DNA from: Rhizoclosmatium globosum
Lineage: Eukaryota > Chytridiomycota > Chytridiomycetes > Chytridiales > Chytriomycetaceae
NCBI GenBank assembly: GCA_002104985.1
Contig: MCGO01000153.1
Location: forward strand, 1-64,000
Direction: 5' to 3'
DNA length: 64,000 nucleotides
Made by a program: the position numbers and the translations under genes. Under the pieces are notes generated by a model. The model saw only the letters and a list, made by a program, of their open reading frames with translations, searched no databases and had not been told where the DNA came from. Below are positions 30,974 through 42,444 of this stretch, piece by piece. Position 1 is the first letter of the stretch; every line of letters starts with the position of its first letter.

Positions 30974-33900
30974 TTATTTGGAATACTCTCGAATAAGTGT
31001 ATCCACAATCTTCAATCCTACTTCAAGAATTTGCTTGTCTGCCTTGCTCGCCAAGGCAGACTGAACCTCACACAGAAAACCACTATCCAACACTTCTGGC
31101 AGCTCACTCGGCTGCAACCACGCTCTGATTTCGACCCACCATTCAACCATTGCAACCAAAAGTCTCTTGATCACGCGAGTCTGAGACCAAACTGTAACAT
31201 CAAACGATGGATTCGCTGCCCCCGTTTCAAGTTTACTTCTCGCAACTCCAAGTAATTTATCCAACAACGGATCCTGTGGAATCGAATAACTTGGTGGCAG
31301 ATTGTTCACAGCCACAACTCGATGGAACGCCATCGTACTTACATGTCGTCCATGACACATCTCACATTCATCAAAATCATAACAGTTAAGGCAATGGAAT
31401 CGTATCTGCCCCCCGTCAATCTGTCGGCTGCATGTGTCACAGACATAATTCACTTCAACAGTCCCAATGAACTTCTGGATTGTGTATTGTACAGATGCCA
31501 ATGTTTCGGCTGGTTGCTCCATAGTTTGGTTGATGCCTTGTTGAGCCGTTCCAGTGCCGGTCACGTTCAGATTGGATGAACGGTTTAGAATTCCGGCCCA
31601 ATTGTTTCTTGGATTTATTTGCTGGAGAGTTGATTTACGAACTTGCTGCTGCAATGGATGCTGTGGAAGCGATTGTTGGTTTTGTTGTTGCAATAGTTGC
31701 TGTTGCATTTGAAGCATTAGTGGATGTTGCCTTTGCTGCTGTTGTTGCATTTGTGCTTGCTGCTGTTGAAGTTGCTGCTGCATTTGTTGTTGTTGCGGGG
31801 GAAAACTGAACCCAAAGGCAGGAAGAGCCCCCGAAGATGGTACAGCACCTGAGCCGAATGAAAAAGAAGATACCGCAGGAGTCGTTCCAAAAGCTGCCGC
31901 TGATGGACTACCAAAGACAGTTGGTCTTGACGCGCCAAATCCATTTACCGCTCCAACAATTGGTGCGCTTTGTGTACCAAACAATCCACCAGGTGCACCA
32001 GTCGAGAATGTGGAAGTACCAAATAGAGGAGAAGTACCTGAAATAAATTACGATTAGAAACCTTAAGAAATCGATGGTCAAACCTATTCCCAGAATTTTC
32101 GGCGCGACCCAAATATGCGGTTGTGCCAGTCAGTGTCGGCATATTGTACGCAAACGAAACGTTATCTTCGATGCGCGCCAAAAGATTTGGGACGGCTACT
32201 GATGAATTAAGTTTTGCAGCAGAGTCCTTCTGACCAGTGACAGCGAGCCATTGAAACGCAAGGTTGGCTCCCTCCAACATCTCAGGTTTCACGGATCGAT
32301 GTACAGAACTTTGATTCACGCCATTGATTTTCACTTCGATACGCTGGGCCAATGTCTTGGCATCTAAACGGCTGGTAGCGTAAAGAATCAAAGAATCCCC
32401 ACTCGAAACGCCGGTCAAAACAGATCCAGTGTAGTCCACGTTGCTCACATCCACAGCTCCAAAGTCAATTCGAGACTTCTCTTGGCCCTTGGCGAACAAA
32501 ACTTGGACAGCGTCAGTGTTTTTAGAGAATGCACCAGCAGTCACAGAAAGCTCAAAGCTTTCATGCCGAAGCGTGTCTACCCACGCTGTAAATCCAGTTG
32601 CGAATATACGGTCCATGCCTTCATGCCCAAATTGAGGGACGTGAAGTCCAAGCAGAGCTGGATTCGGGCCAAGCAATGCAGCGACTTTGGATGCGATTGT
32701 TTGATCAACCCATGACCCAAATCCAGTGACAACTCCGTTTCGCACCTGTGCAGCTTGCACCAATGCATTTATAGCGGTTGTCACGTCTCCGCTTGTTCCA
32801 TTGTGTCCGCCATCTGTGTCAAAATCGACAAAGCTCTTAATACTTGTTGTTTCTAAACCCAGAGTCAACTGCTGAGCCACTGAAATTATACCTTGGATCA
32901 TTGACGTTGCTTTTTCAGCTGGTTTAACGAAATCAGTGAATCCGCCAGGCGTAATACTTTCAGACCAATGGACAAAGTGCACAATATCTTTAGCAACCTT
33001 ATCATTGGAAAATAAAGCTGACGGCGACAGTTTCACATTCCCAGTGGATGGGTCTTGTGAGAGATTTGTGGCGTTGAAATCCGAGACACGGAAAGCAATC
33101 ACGCGTTGCTCACGAGCTGAGCCATCAAACGCAATTGCAACGTCAGTCCATACATCATGTGGCTGCAAGATCCCCGATTCAAGAAGCACCGGGATGCTGA
33201 AAACTCGTTTTAGGAATCGACGTTTGGTCATTTCGTTGAATTGGGCTCGGACAGTGGTTGTTCCTGAAGAGCAACCAGTGCTTCCACTTGCATCAGAGAG
33301 GCCAATGTTGAGAATGAGCTGAGGTTTGGTTCTTGGAAACGCTTTTTTGGGAGCATCAATTATAATTCTTGTGAGTTGGGCAGGGTTGTATCCGGCACCA
33401 GGCAGTGACTGCATCAGTAATTCACTGTCTTTTGCAGAAGGTTGAAGAACTGTGACTTTCAATTCAGTTTCTTTTGGAACTAGTTCCTCTAATGAGAGTA
33501 GCTCAAAGCCAAAGTCAGCATCGTTTGGAACAAGGAGCCAGAAAATCACGAATGTCGGAGAAATGGGCAGACAAGACCAAGCGTGATGAGCGGTGGAATG
33601 GGAGAGCTCTTGTTTGAGAGAATCGACAGCAATCATGGTGGACCTTCGGAGTAATTCTTGGCCATGCAAGTGACGGTAGGCATCTCCACAATCAGACGGA
33701 GGCAGCGCAATTGATGATGCAGGTGCCTTCATAGCGAATGAGACGCCACAGTCCCCATTTTGGTCTTTGAGTGAAGCCCATGGTAGGAACAAGGAAACAG
33801 GAATAAGGCGTCCCTTTCCAATGTCACTTCCATCTAGTGCCAAACCCATCGCGTCGTACACAAACGGAGCTCCACACGTAAAAGTCAGCAGAATTCGCCC

Positions 33901-34626
33901 TTTCATTCCAACAGGACCAAGAGTAACATCAAACGATTCATCTTGTACCGTCGCCATGCCCGCGGTTTGATTACTTTGTGTTTGGATCACAGCATCAACA
34001 ACAGCTTTTGCTTGTGCGGTGTACGCAATGGAAGTGGTGATGTCAACCCACTCCTTTCCATCCCAGTCTTGGAACCTGGTTGAAACAAACTGAAGGTCTT
34101 TGTTTGAATCGGGAACGGCAATAAACTTGGCTACTTTTGCCTTAACCACCATAGATTCAGTCTTGCCATCGGAGTGAGTTGCGTAGTATGGGTTTTCGAA
34201 TTCAAATATGGCTGATACGGTTAAGGCTGAGATCGAGATATCCAAGTCGAAATGAATCTTGGAAGGATGGAAGTCTTGCATTGAAGGAGCTGTTGAGAAA
34301 CCGGCAGATGCAGCCAGCACAACAGAAATCCCATTTAAGTTAGCTTGAGAAACCCCTGTTGCCTGTCATTCAGTAACTATGCATTCTGGAAGGGTAATGT
34401 TACCATTGGGAGGAGTAGGATCGTCTCCTGGCTGAATGCTGACAGTTGGTTGAGTGGCTGCAGATGCGACATGGACAGGGAACGGCCTGAGCTCATCCGT
34501 GATCGCATTCAATACGAGCGCAGGCATTTCGCTCAATGAAAGGTCTGGTGTTTTGTTGGCAACCCACATTGGCGTTTGGAATTGTTTTTTGGAGGGTGTT
34601 TGCGGACTTCCCCACAAGAAATCCAT
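30974..34626 (-). CDS. Large FG-rich protein with a ZZ-type zinc finger
   Basis: Exon 1 is 34626-34404. Exon 2 begins at 34355 and runs to about 32090, and the last exon runs from about 32038 to 30974, giving roughly 1,150 residues. The first 800 residues are ordered beta-rich sequence with no family I recognise. Next come FG/GLFG-like repeats (PLFGTST, GGLFGTQ, AAFGTT, FSFGSG), a Gln/Met-rich tract, a ZZ finger (VCDTCSRQIDGGQIRFHC with CYDFDECEMC) and a helical C-terminus. ZZ fingers bind peptides or N-degron-like tails; FG repeats occur in nucleoporins and condensates. The exon 2/3 junction has good splice signals (a 45-nt intron) but the wrong phase by one, so either an unusual donor at about 32112 is used or one base is missing. 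Confidence 0.7.
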
Positions 34627-34834
34627 TCTTCAACTGAATGGTGATGTATTTAATGAAAGTTAATAACTCTGAAGCATAGTTCTCGACTGATAGTACATGC
34701 TTGTCTTCTTGACCCCCTTTTAGAACTTAAAATTGCTAGACTTTTCGATTCTAATGTGTTCAAAGTTCTTTGGTCTATGCAATTAATAATTGTTTGGATG
34801 ATTCGATGTGAAATATCTGACAAACCACAACCAT

Positions 34835-35521
34835 ATGCGAACTTTGCAGCCGTTGTTTGAACCAACCACCCTTCAAATCGACTCTCCTCAAGCACGACTA
34901 TTCCTCACCTTTCCTGTCACAGAAGCAGATGATGCGGACATGTTGCGCTGTATGACTGCTGTCGCTGCAACAAAGTATCTTCCAATGGTGAACCCAAACA
35001 TGACTTTGGAAGAAATGGTAGCACGAAGAGAGTCTCAGGCAGCGTCTGGTGTTTATAAAGTGTTCAAGATCAACAACTTACGAACGGGTGCGTTTATCGG
35101 CTATTGTGGGTTCTATCGGATGGACATTGGGTGTGTACTTCAGAATTGCTCAATATCTGTCCTGTCCCTAATCAAATTTATTAGAAACTTTGCTTATGAC
35201 TGCGGACTGTCAATTCTCGAAGAGTTCCATCGGTCAGGCTACGCGACGGAAGCCCTTTTTTTAGTTTTAGATCACGGCTTTATGCAGCTCGGATTCAACA
35301 GAACCACATTCGTCACTAATTCGAAGAATGTTGGGATGCGTGGATGGTTGGAAAATGTGTGCGGTGCGACGCTGGAAGGAACTTTTCGAGAGGCTTGGAG
35401 GGATGAAAAAGTGGATGGATGGGTGGATTGTGTCATGTATTCCATTCTGAGAAGTGAGTGGGAAGGAGGAATGCGTGATAGGTTGTTGACGAAAGTGAAC
35501 AAGTATTTAGTCGCGAATTAA
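34835..35521 (+). CDS. GNAT-family N-acetyltransferase (RimJ/RimL-like)
   Basis: Exons 34835-35130 and 35185-35521 give 210 residues. The 54-nt intron is a multiple of three without a stop, so the unspliced frame is also open, but splicing removes an odd hydrophobic insert. The fold elements are in order: LFLTFPVTEADDADML, a helix with MTLEEMVARRES, strands VFKINNLRTGAFIGYCGFY, the acetyl-CoA loop EEFHRSGYATEAL (R-x-x-G-x-G/A form) and FVTNSKNVGMRGWLEN, with the Asn that marks the RimJ/RimL type. Enzymes of this type acetylate protein N-termini, small amines or antibiotics. The substrate is not predictable. The gene is divergent from the ZZ-finger gene, with about 210 bases between start codons. 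Confidence 0.85.
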   Translation: MRTLQPLFEPTTLQIDSPQARLFLTFPVTEADDADMLRCMTAVAATKYLPMVNPNMTLEEMVARRESQAASGVYKVFKINNLRTGAFIGYCGFYRMDIGCVLQNCSISVLSLIKFIRNFAYDCGLSILEEFHRSGYATEALFLVLDHGFMQLGFNRTTFVTNSKNVGMRGWLENVCGATLEGTFREAWRDEKVDGWVDCVMYSILRSEWEGGMRDRLLTKVNKYLVAN

Positions 35522-35682
35522 AGCAAGCTAGTGAATAAAACGCAAAAACGTGGCAAATAGCGTCTTCTATTTTGCTCACTGCTAGAAGCCAAAACATACT
35601 GAAACACAAATAACTGCGGCGGTAAACATCAACACCGACTTTCGAATAACTTTTCTCTGAATTATATGTTGTTGTTTTTTCA

Positions 35683-36527
35683 TCACGCATTGTCGAATGA
35701 GGTTCCCTTTTGATTTGTGGCTGAACCACTTTGTCTTTCGATTAAATCCCCGAAATTGCCAAGATGATGCCTTAAACGAATCATAAAATATAATCGCTGC
35801 GTATATCAAAATTAGTAACCCCAGTGTTGAGGAGGAGTGAGGAGGTAATCAAACCTTAAACAGAGTATGCATTCCCAAAAACAGCGCAACGACTAGCATC
35901 GCAATAGTCATCGCTGCTAGATACTTTATCACAACAATCAAACCATTGGATGTCGGAAACGCCTCCAAGCCTGTGAGTATGTTGTAACAAACAGCCAATG
36001 CACAAGCGTATCCACCCAGAGACGCCAGATTCATGAATATAGTCAAATAAATATCCTGTCATTTTGGCAGAAAGATGGTGAGCAAGTTGGGTCATTCACT
36101 TTCAAGTTCAACACAAACCCAAGGGCAAGCTTACCTCACATTTCTCCTCAACCAGAGCCCAAACAGTGTCCACTAACAAAGTATTAAGAAAATATAATGA
36201 CGCAACCTTCACTTCCTCGGTCAAAGACATTGTGCTCAAGTGCCCCTTCGATGTGTGTTTCATTCCATCACCGACAACGACGAACAACCCAAAGGCGAGT
36301 GACAGCCTCATGAGCATAGTTGCGAATGTGTTCATACGTATCCAAGCTCGAGAGGGTGTTGTGGAGTACCAGCACCTTGAAAGAATGACTTCAAGGGTGT
36401 ATACGACAGAGCTTGCCAAACTTAAAGTTTGAAGCAACGAAACCGAAGACGGAGCCAGATGTAATGCCACCATGGAAGCTGCCAGAGTGCAGAGGCTGAG
36501 GACGAAAGTTGGGAGTAGCGGAAGCAT
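35683..36527 (-). CDS. Multi-pass membrane protein, intact copy of a tandem duplication
   Basis: Exons 36527-36135, 36055-35855 and 35796-35683 join in frame to 235 residues with about six hydrophobic segments, including LLPTFVLSLCTLAASMVAL, TFATMLMRLSLAFGLFVVV and LAAMTIAMLVVALFLGM. The tail is short and charged (ERQSGSATNQKGTS). There are no catalytic motifs and no family is recognised. The N-terminus inserts directly, without a cleavable signal. A second copy of exons 1 and 2 lies immediately upstream on the same strand and is disabled, so this copy is presumably the working one. Confidence 0.65.
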
Positions 36528-37464
36528 TTTGATTAACTTTTGTTGTGGCGGTGTGTGGGAAGAACCCTGCAGACTGGGACACTTTTTAAAGGAGGGAGTA
36601 ATCAGAAGACTGGGAAATCAGAAAAGTCGTAAATTTCAAAATAAAAGTTATATTAATGAATTAACGTCATACATTGCTAAGTGATGTGTTTTTTTCGGGC
36701 ATCCCACTCTCACTCTCAAATAGCTCCCCATAATTGTAAAGAGCATTTCGAGCTAATTAAAAAGTATACCATCTATTTAGATCGAAATTTGTCAGTCAGC
36801 CGTAAGCAAGGTACGTATTCCCAAAAACAACGCAGCGCCAAGCATCGCAATAGTCACCACTGCTAGATACTTTGTCGCAAAAATTAAACTATTGGATGTT
36901 GGAAAAGCCTCCAAGTCTGTGAGTATGTTGATACTAACAAGTGTATCCCCCAGAGACGCCAGATTCATAAATATAGTCAAATAAATATCCTGTCATTTTG
37001 GCAGAAAGATGGTGAGCAAGTTGGGTCATTCACTTTCAAGTTCAACACAAACCCAAACTTACCTCACATTTCTCCCCAACCAGAGCCCAAACAGTGTCCA
37101 CTAGCAAGGTATTAAGAGAATACAATGCCACAGCCTTCGCATCCTCGGTTATAGGTATTGCGCTCAAGTGCCCCTTAGCCATGCGTTTCATTTCATCACC
37201 ACATTAACTGACAACGACGAACATCCCAAAGGTGAGGGACAGCCTCATTACCATGGTTACGAATGTGTTCATACGTATCCAAGCTTGAGAGGGTGTTGTG
37301 GGGTACCAGCACCTTGGTAGAAGCACTTCAAGGGCGTACAACATGGAGTTTGCAAGACTCAAAGCATGGATCAACGGAATAAAAGAAGGAGCTAGATATG
37401 AGACCGCCATAGAAGCTGCTAGATTGCAGAGACTAAGGGCTAGCGTAGGGATGAGAGGAAGCAT
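35855..37464. repeat. Direct tandem duplication, unit about 0.93 kb
   Basis: The segments 35855-36527 and 36792-37464 are head-to-tail copies. The intron and its flanks are nearly identical in both, for example around 36061-36118 and 37007-37064. Exon offsets between copies are 937 bases (exon 1 start) and 916 bases (exon 2 start), the difference reflecting later indels. Confidence 0.85.
36792..37464 (-). pseudogene. Disabled upstream copy of the duplicated membrane protein gene
   Basis: From ATG 37464 the sequence is closely similar to exon 1 of the intact copy (LSLCNLAASMAVSYLAPSF, AWIRMNTFVTMVMRLSLTFG). After FVVVS a 9-base insertion relative to the intact copy brings in an in-frame TAA near 37206. 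Beyond it the sequence stays homologous (KGHLSAIPITEDAK), the intron is recognisable and exon 2 is present, but with a net loss of nine bases near 36945. The donor that would lead to exon 3 is lost, so the frame ends at 36792 after a few unrelated codons. This is duplication followed by decay. Confidence 0.75.
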
Positions 37465-37740
37465 TTTTTGGTGTAACTTTTTTAACCCAGCGGCGAGATG
37501 GGCATTACTCGTTTCTTCAATCCAAACTTAGCTTTGTTAAATCAATAGACGGCGTTGAAAATCTTTACGTCTTGAGTTGTCTCGTGCTTGGTCTTTTCGT
37601 CAACAACACAGTACTGCAAACTTCCATTGGAAGCCATTGTAAACCTCATTTCCTTTCGAAAAAAAGGGAGTGTTGAAACCCAGCCAATTATTATTTTTAT
37701 TGGCAACGGAATCACCGTGAATTCGTAATAGTTTCCGCCA

Positions 37741-38687
37741 TTAGAGCAGTCGTTTCGCATGCCAATCAATATGAGCTTCAGCAAAAGAAGAAACAAAGTA
37801 GTATGAATGATCATACCCCTCCCTCAAGTTCACTTGAACCTGATTCTCACCAAATCCAGCTGCCCGACTCGCCTTTTCAAAGTTTTCCGGCAACAACTGC
37901 TTTTGCAGATGGAACGTGTCGTCAAGACCAGAATCAATGAGGATATTAATTCGTCTGGTTTTGTCGACTTTTGAAATGAGTTCAGTAGCGTCATGTGCTT
38001 TTCCTTCTTCCACGCCCCCGGAGAGGTAGCCGGAAAAGGCTTTGACGCCCCATGGACATTGAGTCGGGTTGCAGATTGGAGCGAAAGCGGAAGCGGCACG
38101 GAAGAGGGATGGGTGCTTGAGGTAGAGTGTCAGAGCACCGTGACCGCCCATCGAGTGACCAGTAACGCTCAATTTAGATGTATCGATTGCATTGAAGAGC
38201 GGGGTGGCAGCAATAGCCTCGACCAAGTCCTTTGTGACAAAGTTCTCCATGTTGTAGAATTGGGCGAACGGTTCCTTTGTTGCGTTCAAGTAGAAACCGG
38301 CTCCGACGCCAAAGTCCCACGCATCACTTTCGCCGGTGATGCCAGCGCCGCGTGGAGACGTGTCAGGAAAGATGAGAGCAAGGCCGGTTCGGGCGGCGGC
38401 GTTGAAGAAGCCTCTAGATTAATAATAAGATTATTAAGGTCTTTGCTGCTAACTAGTTGTAACTAAGTGGGTAGGTACGACACTCACCCTTTCTGTGCTG
38501 CGTTGTCCTCTGTGCAAGTCAGTCCAGCAAGGAACACAACAGCTGGAACCTTGTGTCCACCTCCAAGTGCAGCCGGTGGAACATACACATTCGCAGTCGA
38601 TGAAAGCCCTCCGAGAGACGGTGCCGATCCAATCTTGACTTTGTAGAGGAAGCCGCCGGCAACCTTGTTCTTGCTCACAACTTCCAT
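37741..38687 (-). CDS. S-formylglutathione hydrolase
   Basis: Exons 38687-38488 and 38413-37741 give 290 residues, the usual length for the family. The enzyme hydrolyses S-formylglutathione to formate and glutathione, the second step of glutathione-dependent formaldehyde detoxification in the cytosol. Visible features of the esterase D type are the VFLAGLTCTEDNAAQKGGF lead, PDTSPRG, the nucleophile elbow GHSMGGHGAL (Ser about 155), APICNPTQCPWG, the acid in LIDSGLDD (Asp about 230) and the histidine in GYDHSYYF (about 264). All three catalytic residues are in place. The single intron sits between QKG and GFF. Confidence 0.95.
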
Positions 38688-38935
38688 TTCAAAGCAACTT
38701 TTTATGATGATTTATTCATCCGGTTTTATCACTTTCCTTCTCTTTCTTTTTTCTATTTCTTATTTTAAAGGAAAAGAGGACTCGTCGGAGATGCAAGGCT
38801 GTGCATGCCCTTTTTCTCGAACCCTTGCTCAACTTCAAACAATTCGCCAATTTGACACGCTGCCAACAAAACAACCGTTGACCTCTTGTTTCCGTCTCTG
38901 TTTCTGTCTCAATCTCCAAATCCGAATCAGTTCAA

Positions 38936-41900
38936 ATGCATCCCGAATTTGAAGAACTGGATTCACAGGATGCGATAGCCTCGTCTGTTGAGCACCTTGT
39001 TCCTTTGAAAGACGATCCATGCACCCCCGCATTCACGTAAAGAATCCCTCTTCTCTTCTGCGTAAAGTTAAATGTACATACAATCAAATGATAGGTTCCG
39101 TGCAGTTCTTTTGGGATGTTTGTTTGGCCTGGGTCTAAGCGCTGCAAATGCAGTCTGGGCATTCAGGACGAATGCTTCAATCACAACTTCGGTTTGCTCT
39201 TTCACTTTCGTTCACTGGTCTCTATTCTGTACTAAACAGGCACATTCACTAGGGAGCTACATTCGCTGTTGTCGCAAGTTACCCACTCGGTCTCTTATGG
39301 CACAGAATCTTTCCTAAACATGCATTCTGGAATCCTGGTCCGTTTAATGTCAAGGAGCACGTTGTTATTTGTGAGTAGTTTCATGGTTTGAAGTTCTGAC
39401 AGCTGTCGATAACACACTCTATTTCTTCAGATGTCCTCACACATGCCAGCAGTGTACCTTATGGGATGGAAAACGTCGTATCGCAGGCTATGCCAACTCT
39501 AATGGTATATCACACCCTCATTTGCAGGTTCTGCTCACGTCAAAGCTGACATCGACTTCAGAACAACAAAGACATCACATTCTTCCACGCCCTAGCCTTT
39601 GTTATCGTAACCCAATTCACTGGATTCGGATTCGCAGGGTTGTGTCGACGATTTTTGGTGAAACCACGTGCTATCATTTGGCCAACCACGTTTTCGACAC
39701 TTGCGATTTTTGCATCGTTCCATGGCATCTTTGGCGCGGATTCCGCTATTGGATCGAGGGCTTCTGTTAGTGATCCTGAGAAACCGAAGGGATCAATGGT
39801 GGAGAGTGAGTCGAATAGTGATGATACGACGTTTGATGTTGTTGTGGAGGATGAGACGGGGGTGGGTGTTTCTGGGGGCAGTTCCTTGACAGCAGATGCT
39901 ATTTTCTTGCAAGCCTCTATTCCTCGGAGTGAGGGGATTTGTCGCCCTGTAGACGTGGAACAGTTGCAAGCGCCTTTGAAGACGTACAAAACAACACGGC
40001 AACAAGCGTTTTGGTACTCGTTTCTTGGAATGTATGTTTACTCGTTCATACCTGAATTCTTCTTTCCTGTGCTTCAAACAATCTCGATATGCACGCGGTC
40101 GAGTTTTGAAGGGTTGAAGGCGGGGAGTATGGGTGCGTTTAATGCGATTGCGAGTACGACGAATGGGGTTGGGTTGTTTGGGATTACTTTGGATTGGTAT
40201 TATATTCAGGCTGGGTTTTTGACGACGCCGTGGTGGGCGATTTTGTGTTATGGGGCTGGGAGTGTTTTGTTGCAATGGGCCGCTGTTATTCTACTCTACA
40301 AATCAGATAGTTGAGTTGCCTGTGCTTTCTCTTCTCAGGCCTGATTTCTAACTCTGATCCAAATCAGCATGGGGGCTGAACACAATCATGTCTCAAGACT
40401 CAATCAACCCAATCCTGAACTCAGTCAAACTCTTTGTCGGAAACGCAAGCTCAGTCACACATAAAATGGGTGCACCCGTTAATCCTGCATTCTTTTACAA
40501 CGCGACGGATAACTATAACCTCAACGTCACAGCGTATCAAGACGTATCTCCTATCCACATTACATCCTTCTTTGCAGTTCAATACGCCTCATCATTTTTA
40601 ACTATCGCTGCAGTGTTATCCCACGTGGGGTTATGGTACGGCAGCACAATCCGCCGTCAAGTCAAAAACGCACTTCAACAAGCTTCAGACTCAGTTGACT
40701 CTCTCGACGTGCACAACAAACTCATGACAGCGTACTGGGAGCCGTCGGATTGGATGTTCTTGGTGTTTGTGGTCGTGATGGCTGCGTTCACGTTTTGTGT
40801 CAGTTTGTTTACGCCGTTTGTTATGCCGTGGTGGGGCGTCTTTCTGAATTTGGCTGTTATTGGAATTCTGATTGTTCCGTGTGGGATTATTCAGGGGGTG
40901 AGTCGACATCACTATTTTTGTAGGATAACTGAGCTATTTCGATTTTAACAGATTTCTGGGATTGGAATCAGTATATCGGTGTTGGCAGAGTTCTTGATGG
41001 GGACGCTGATTCCTGGGCAGACTGTTGCGGTTATGGCATTTAAATCACTTGCCTTGAATAATTTGAATCAAGGCATTTTATTGGTGTCTGGACTAAAGCT
41101 TGGACATTACTTACACGTGCCTCCTGTCGCTATCATCGGTGCTCAGTTTTTGGGAACGTTTATCAATGCGTTGGCGGCTACGAGTGTCACTTGGGTCATG
41201 ATGTTTCACTCTGGAGAGTTGTTGAATGCGAGTCATGGAGAGTGGCAGTATATGGTTTACCAGACTTTCTATTCTGATGGTGCAATTTGGGGAGCTATTG
41301 GCCCCATGCGGTTCTTTGGTGTTGGGTCTTTGTATCAAGGTCTGCTTTGGTGCTTCTTAATTGGTTTCCTTTGTCCATTTGGACCATGGTTGATAAATCG
41401 ATATGTGCATCCTTCAAAGCTCTGGAAATATGTCAATTGTGAGTTGCCTGTTCGTTTGTTGTTGGATTTTAGCTTACATTGTTCATAGTTCCTCTCATTT
41501 TCGCCTTCGGTGGGGTCGGAGGGTTCCAAAACGGCATCGTTTGTCCGTTGTTGGTTGGATTCATATTCCAAGTACTCGCGTTCAAGTATTACAGGCACTG
41601 GTATCACACCTACAACTTTGTGATGGCTTCTGGGTTTGATATTGGTGAGTTCACCAGCACTGAAGCTGTAAATGTGTTATATTAAACAATCGTGATAGGA
41701 CTTGGAATCGCAGTATTATCTATCGCCATTTTGGGTGTTGCGAATGTTGAGATTCCGTTCAACCCGCTGAACCCAAATTTGAAAAATGTACCAATTGACT
41801 ATTATTGCTACTCAGGCGCCAACTTTTCAGAGTAAGTTTTGTTTTACTTTTTTGTGTATTTATCGCTTCTCTTACTTTTGCCTTGGCATTGAAGCTATGA

Positions 41901-41949
41901 CTGCTCGTACTATTCGTTCAAGAACAAGTCTGATCCTCGGGCATGTTAG
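38936..41949 (+). CDS. Oligopeptide transporter, OPT family (copy 1)
   Basis: Ten exons (38936-39036, 39095-39191, 39253-39370, 39431-39504, 39562-40309, 40368-40897, 40952-41438, 41489-41644, 41699-41831, 41895-41949) close in frame to 832 residues. The protein has many membrane segments and family hallmarks: FWNPGPFNVKEHVV, ASSVPYGMENVVSQ, DWYYIQAGFLTTPWW, PIHITSFFAVQY, LIPGQTVAVMAFKSLA and SDGAIWGAIGPMRFFG. OPT carriers are proton-coupled plasma-membrane importers of tetra- and pentapeptides, glutathione or metal-chelate peptides. A large acidic loop (about residues 190-280) is the least conserved part against copy 2. The N-terminus has a DAIASSVEHLVP motif shared with copy 2. Confidence 0.95.
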
Positions 41950-42064
41950 AATACCAATTTGACTCTGTCCTCTATAGCTTTGCATAATTTGTATCTCACT
42001 AATCATTGATATATAAAGTTCGTTCGTTATTGCAAAGCATCAATCAAAAAAAGTGCTTTGAAAA

Positions 42065-42412
42065 ATGATGGCATTACCCGCTGAGATATGCTGTGTGTGC
42101 CACGAATCGCTTGATCCGCGTGGGCGAGTACCGCTGATCAACCCTGGCTGCTGCGGCAATCAGATGCATCTTGGGTGTTTTGAACAGTGTCGGCGCCTTG
42201 CTGATCCAAGGTTTGTTTTGTTGTTTGTTGTTTGTTGTTGCCCACCACCTCCACATCAACTTACTTCAATCAAAACCTGAACCTGAAACCAACGAAGGTG
42301 TCCACTCTGCCGCGAACTGTTTCCAGTTGTCCAAGTCCCAGTTCAAGTTGAAGAACAAGTCGAAGCAGAAAGAAGCATCGGACTTGGACGGCGGCTCACT
42401 CAAGTCCGAAGC

Positions 42413-42444
<32 letters not shown>

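Noticed and set aside
31945..34320. VIT or von Willebrand A domain in the N-terminal half of the ZZ-finger protein
   Set aside because: I could not find a D-x-S-x-S metal site or the VIT pattern, so the region is left as unknown.
35131..35184. In-frame hydrophobic insert in the GNAT protein as a real loop
   Set aside because: The 54 bases have a GT donor and a TTAG acceptor, and removing them restores a normal GNAT strand-loop-helix.
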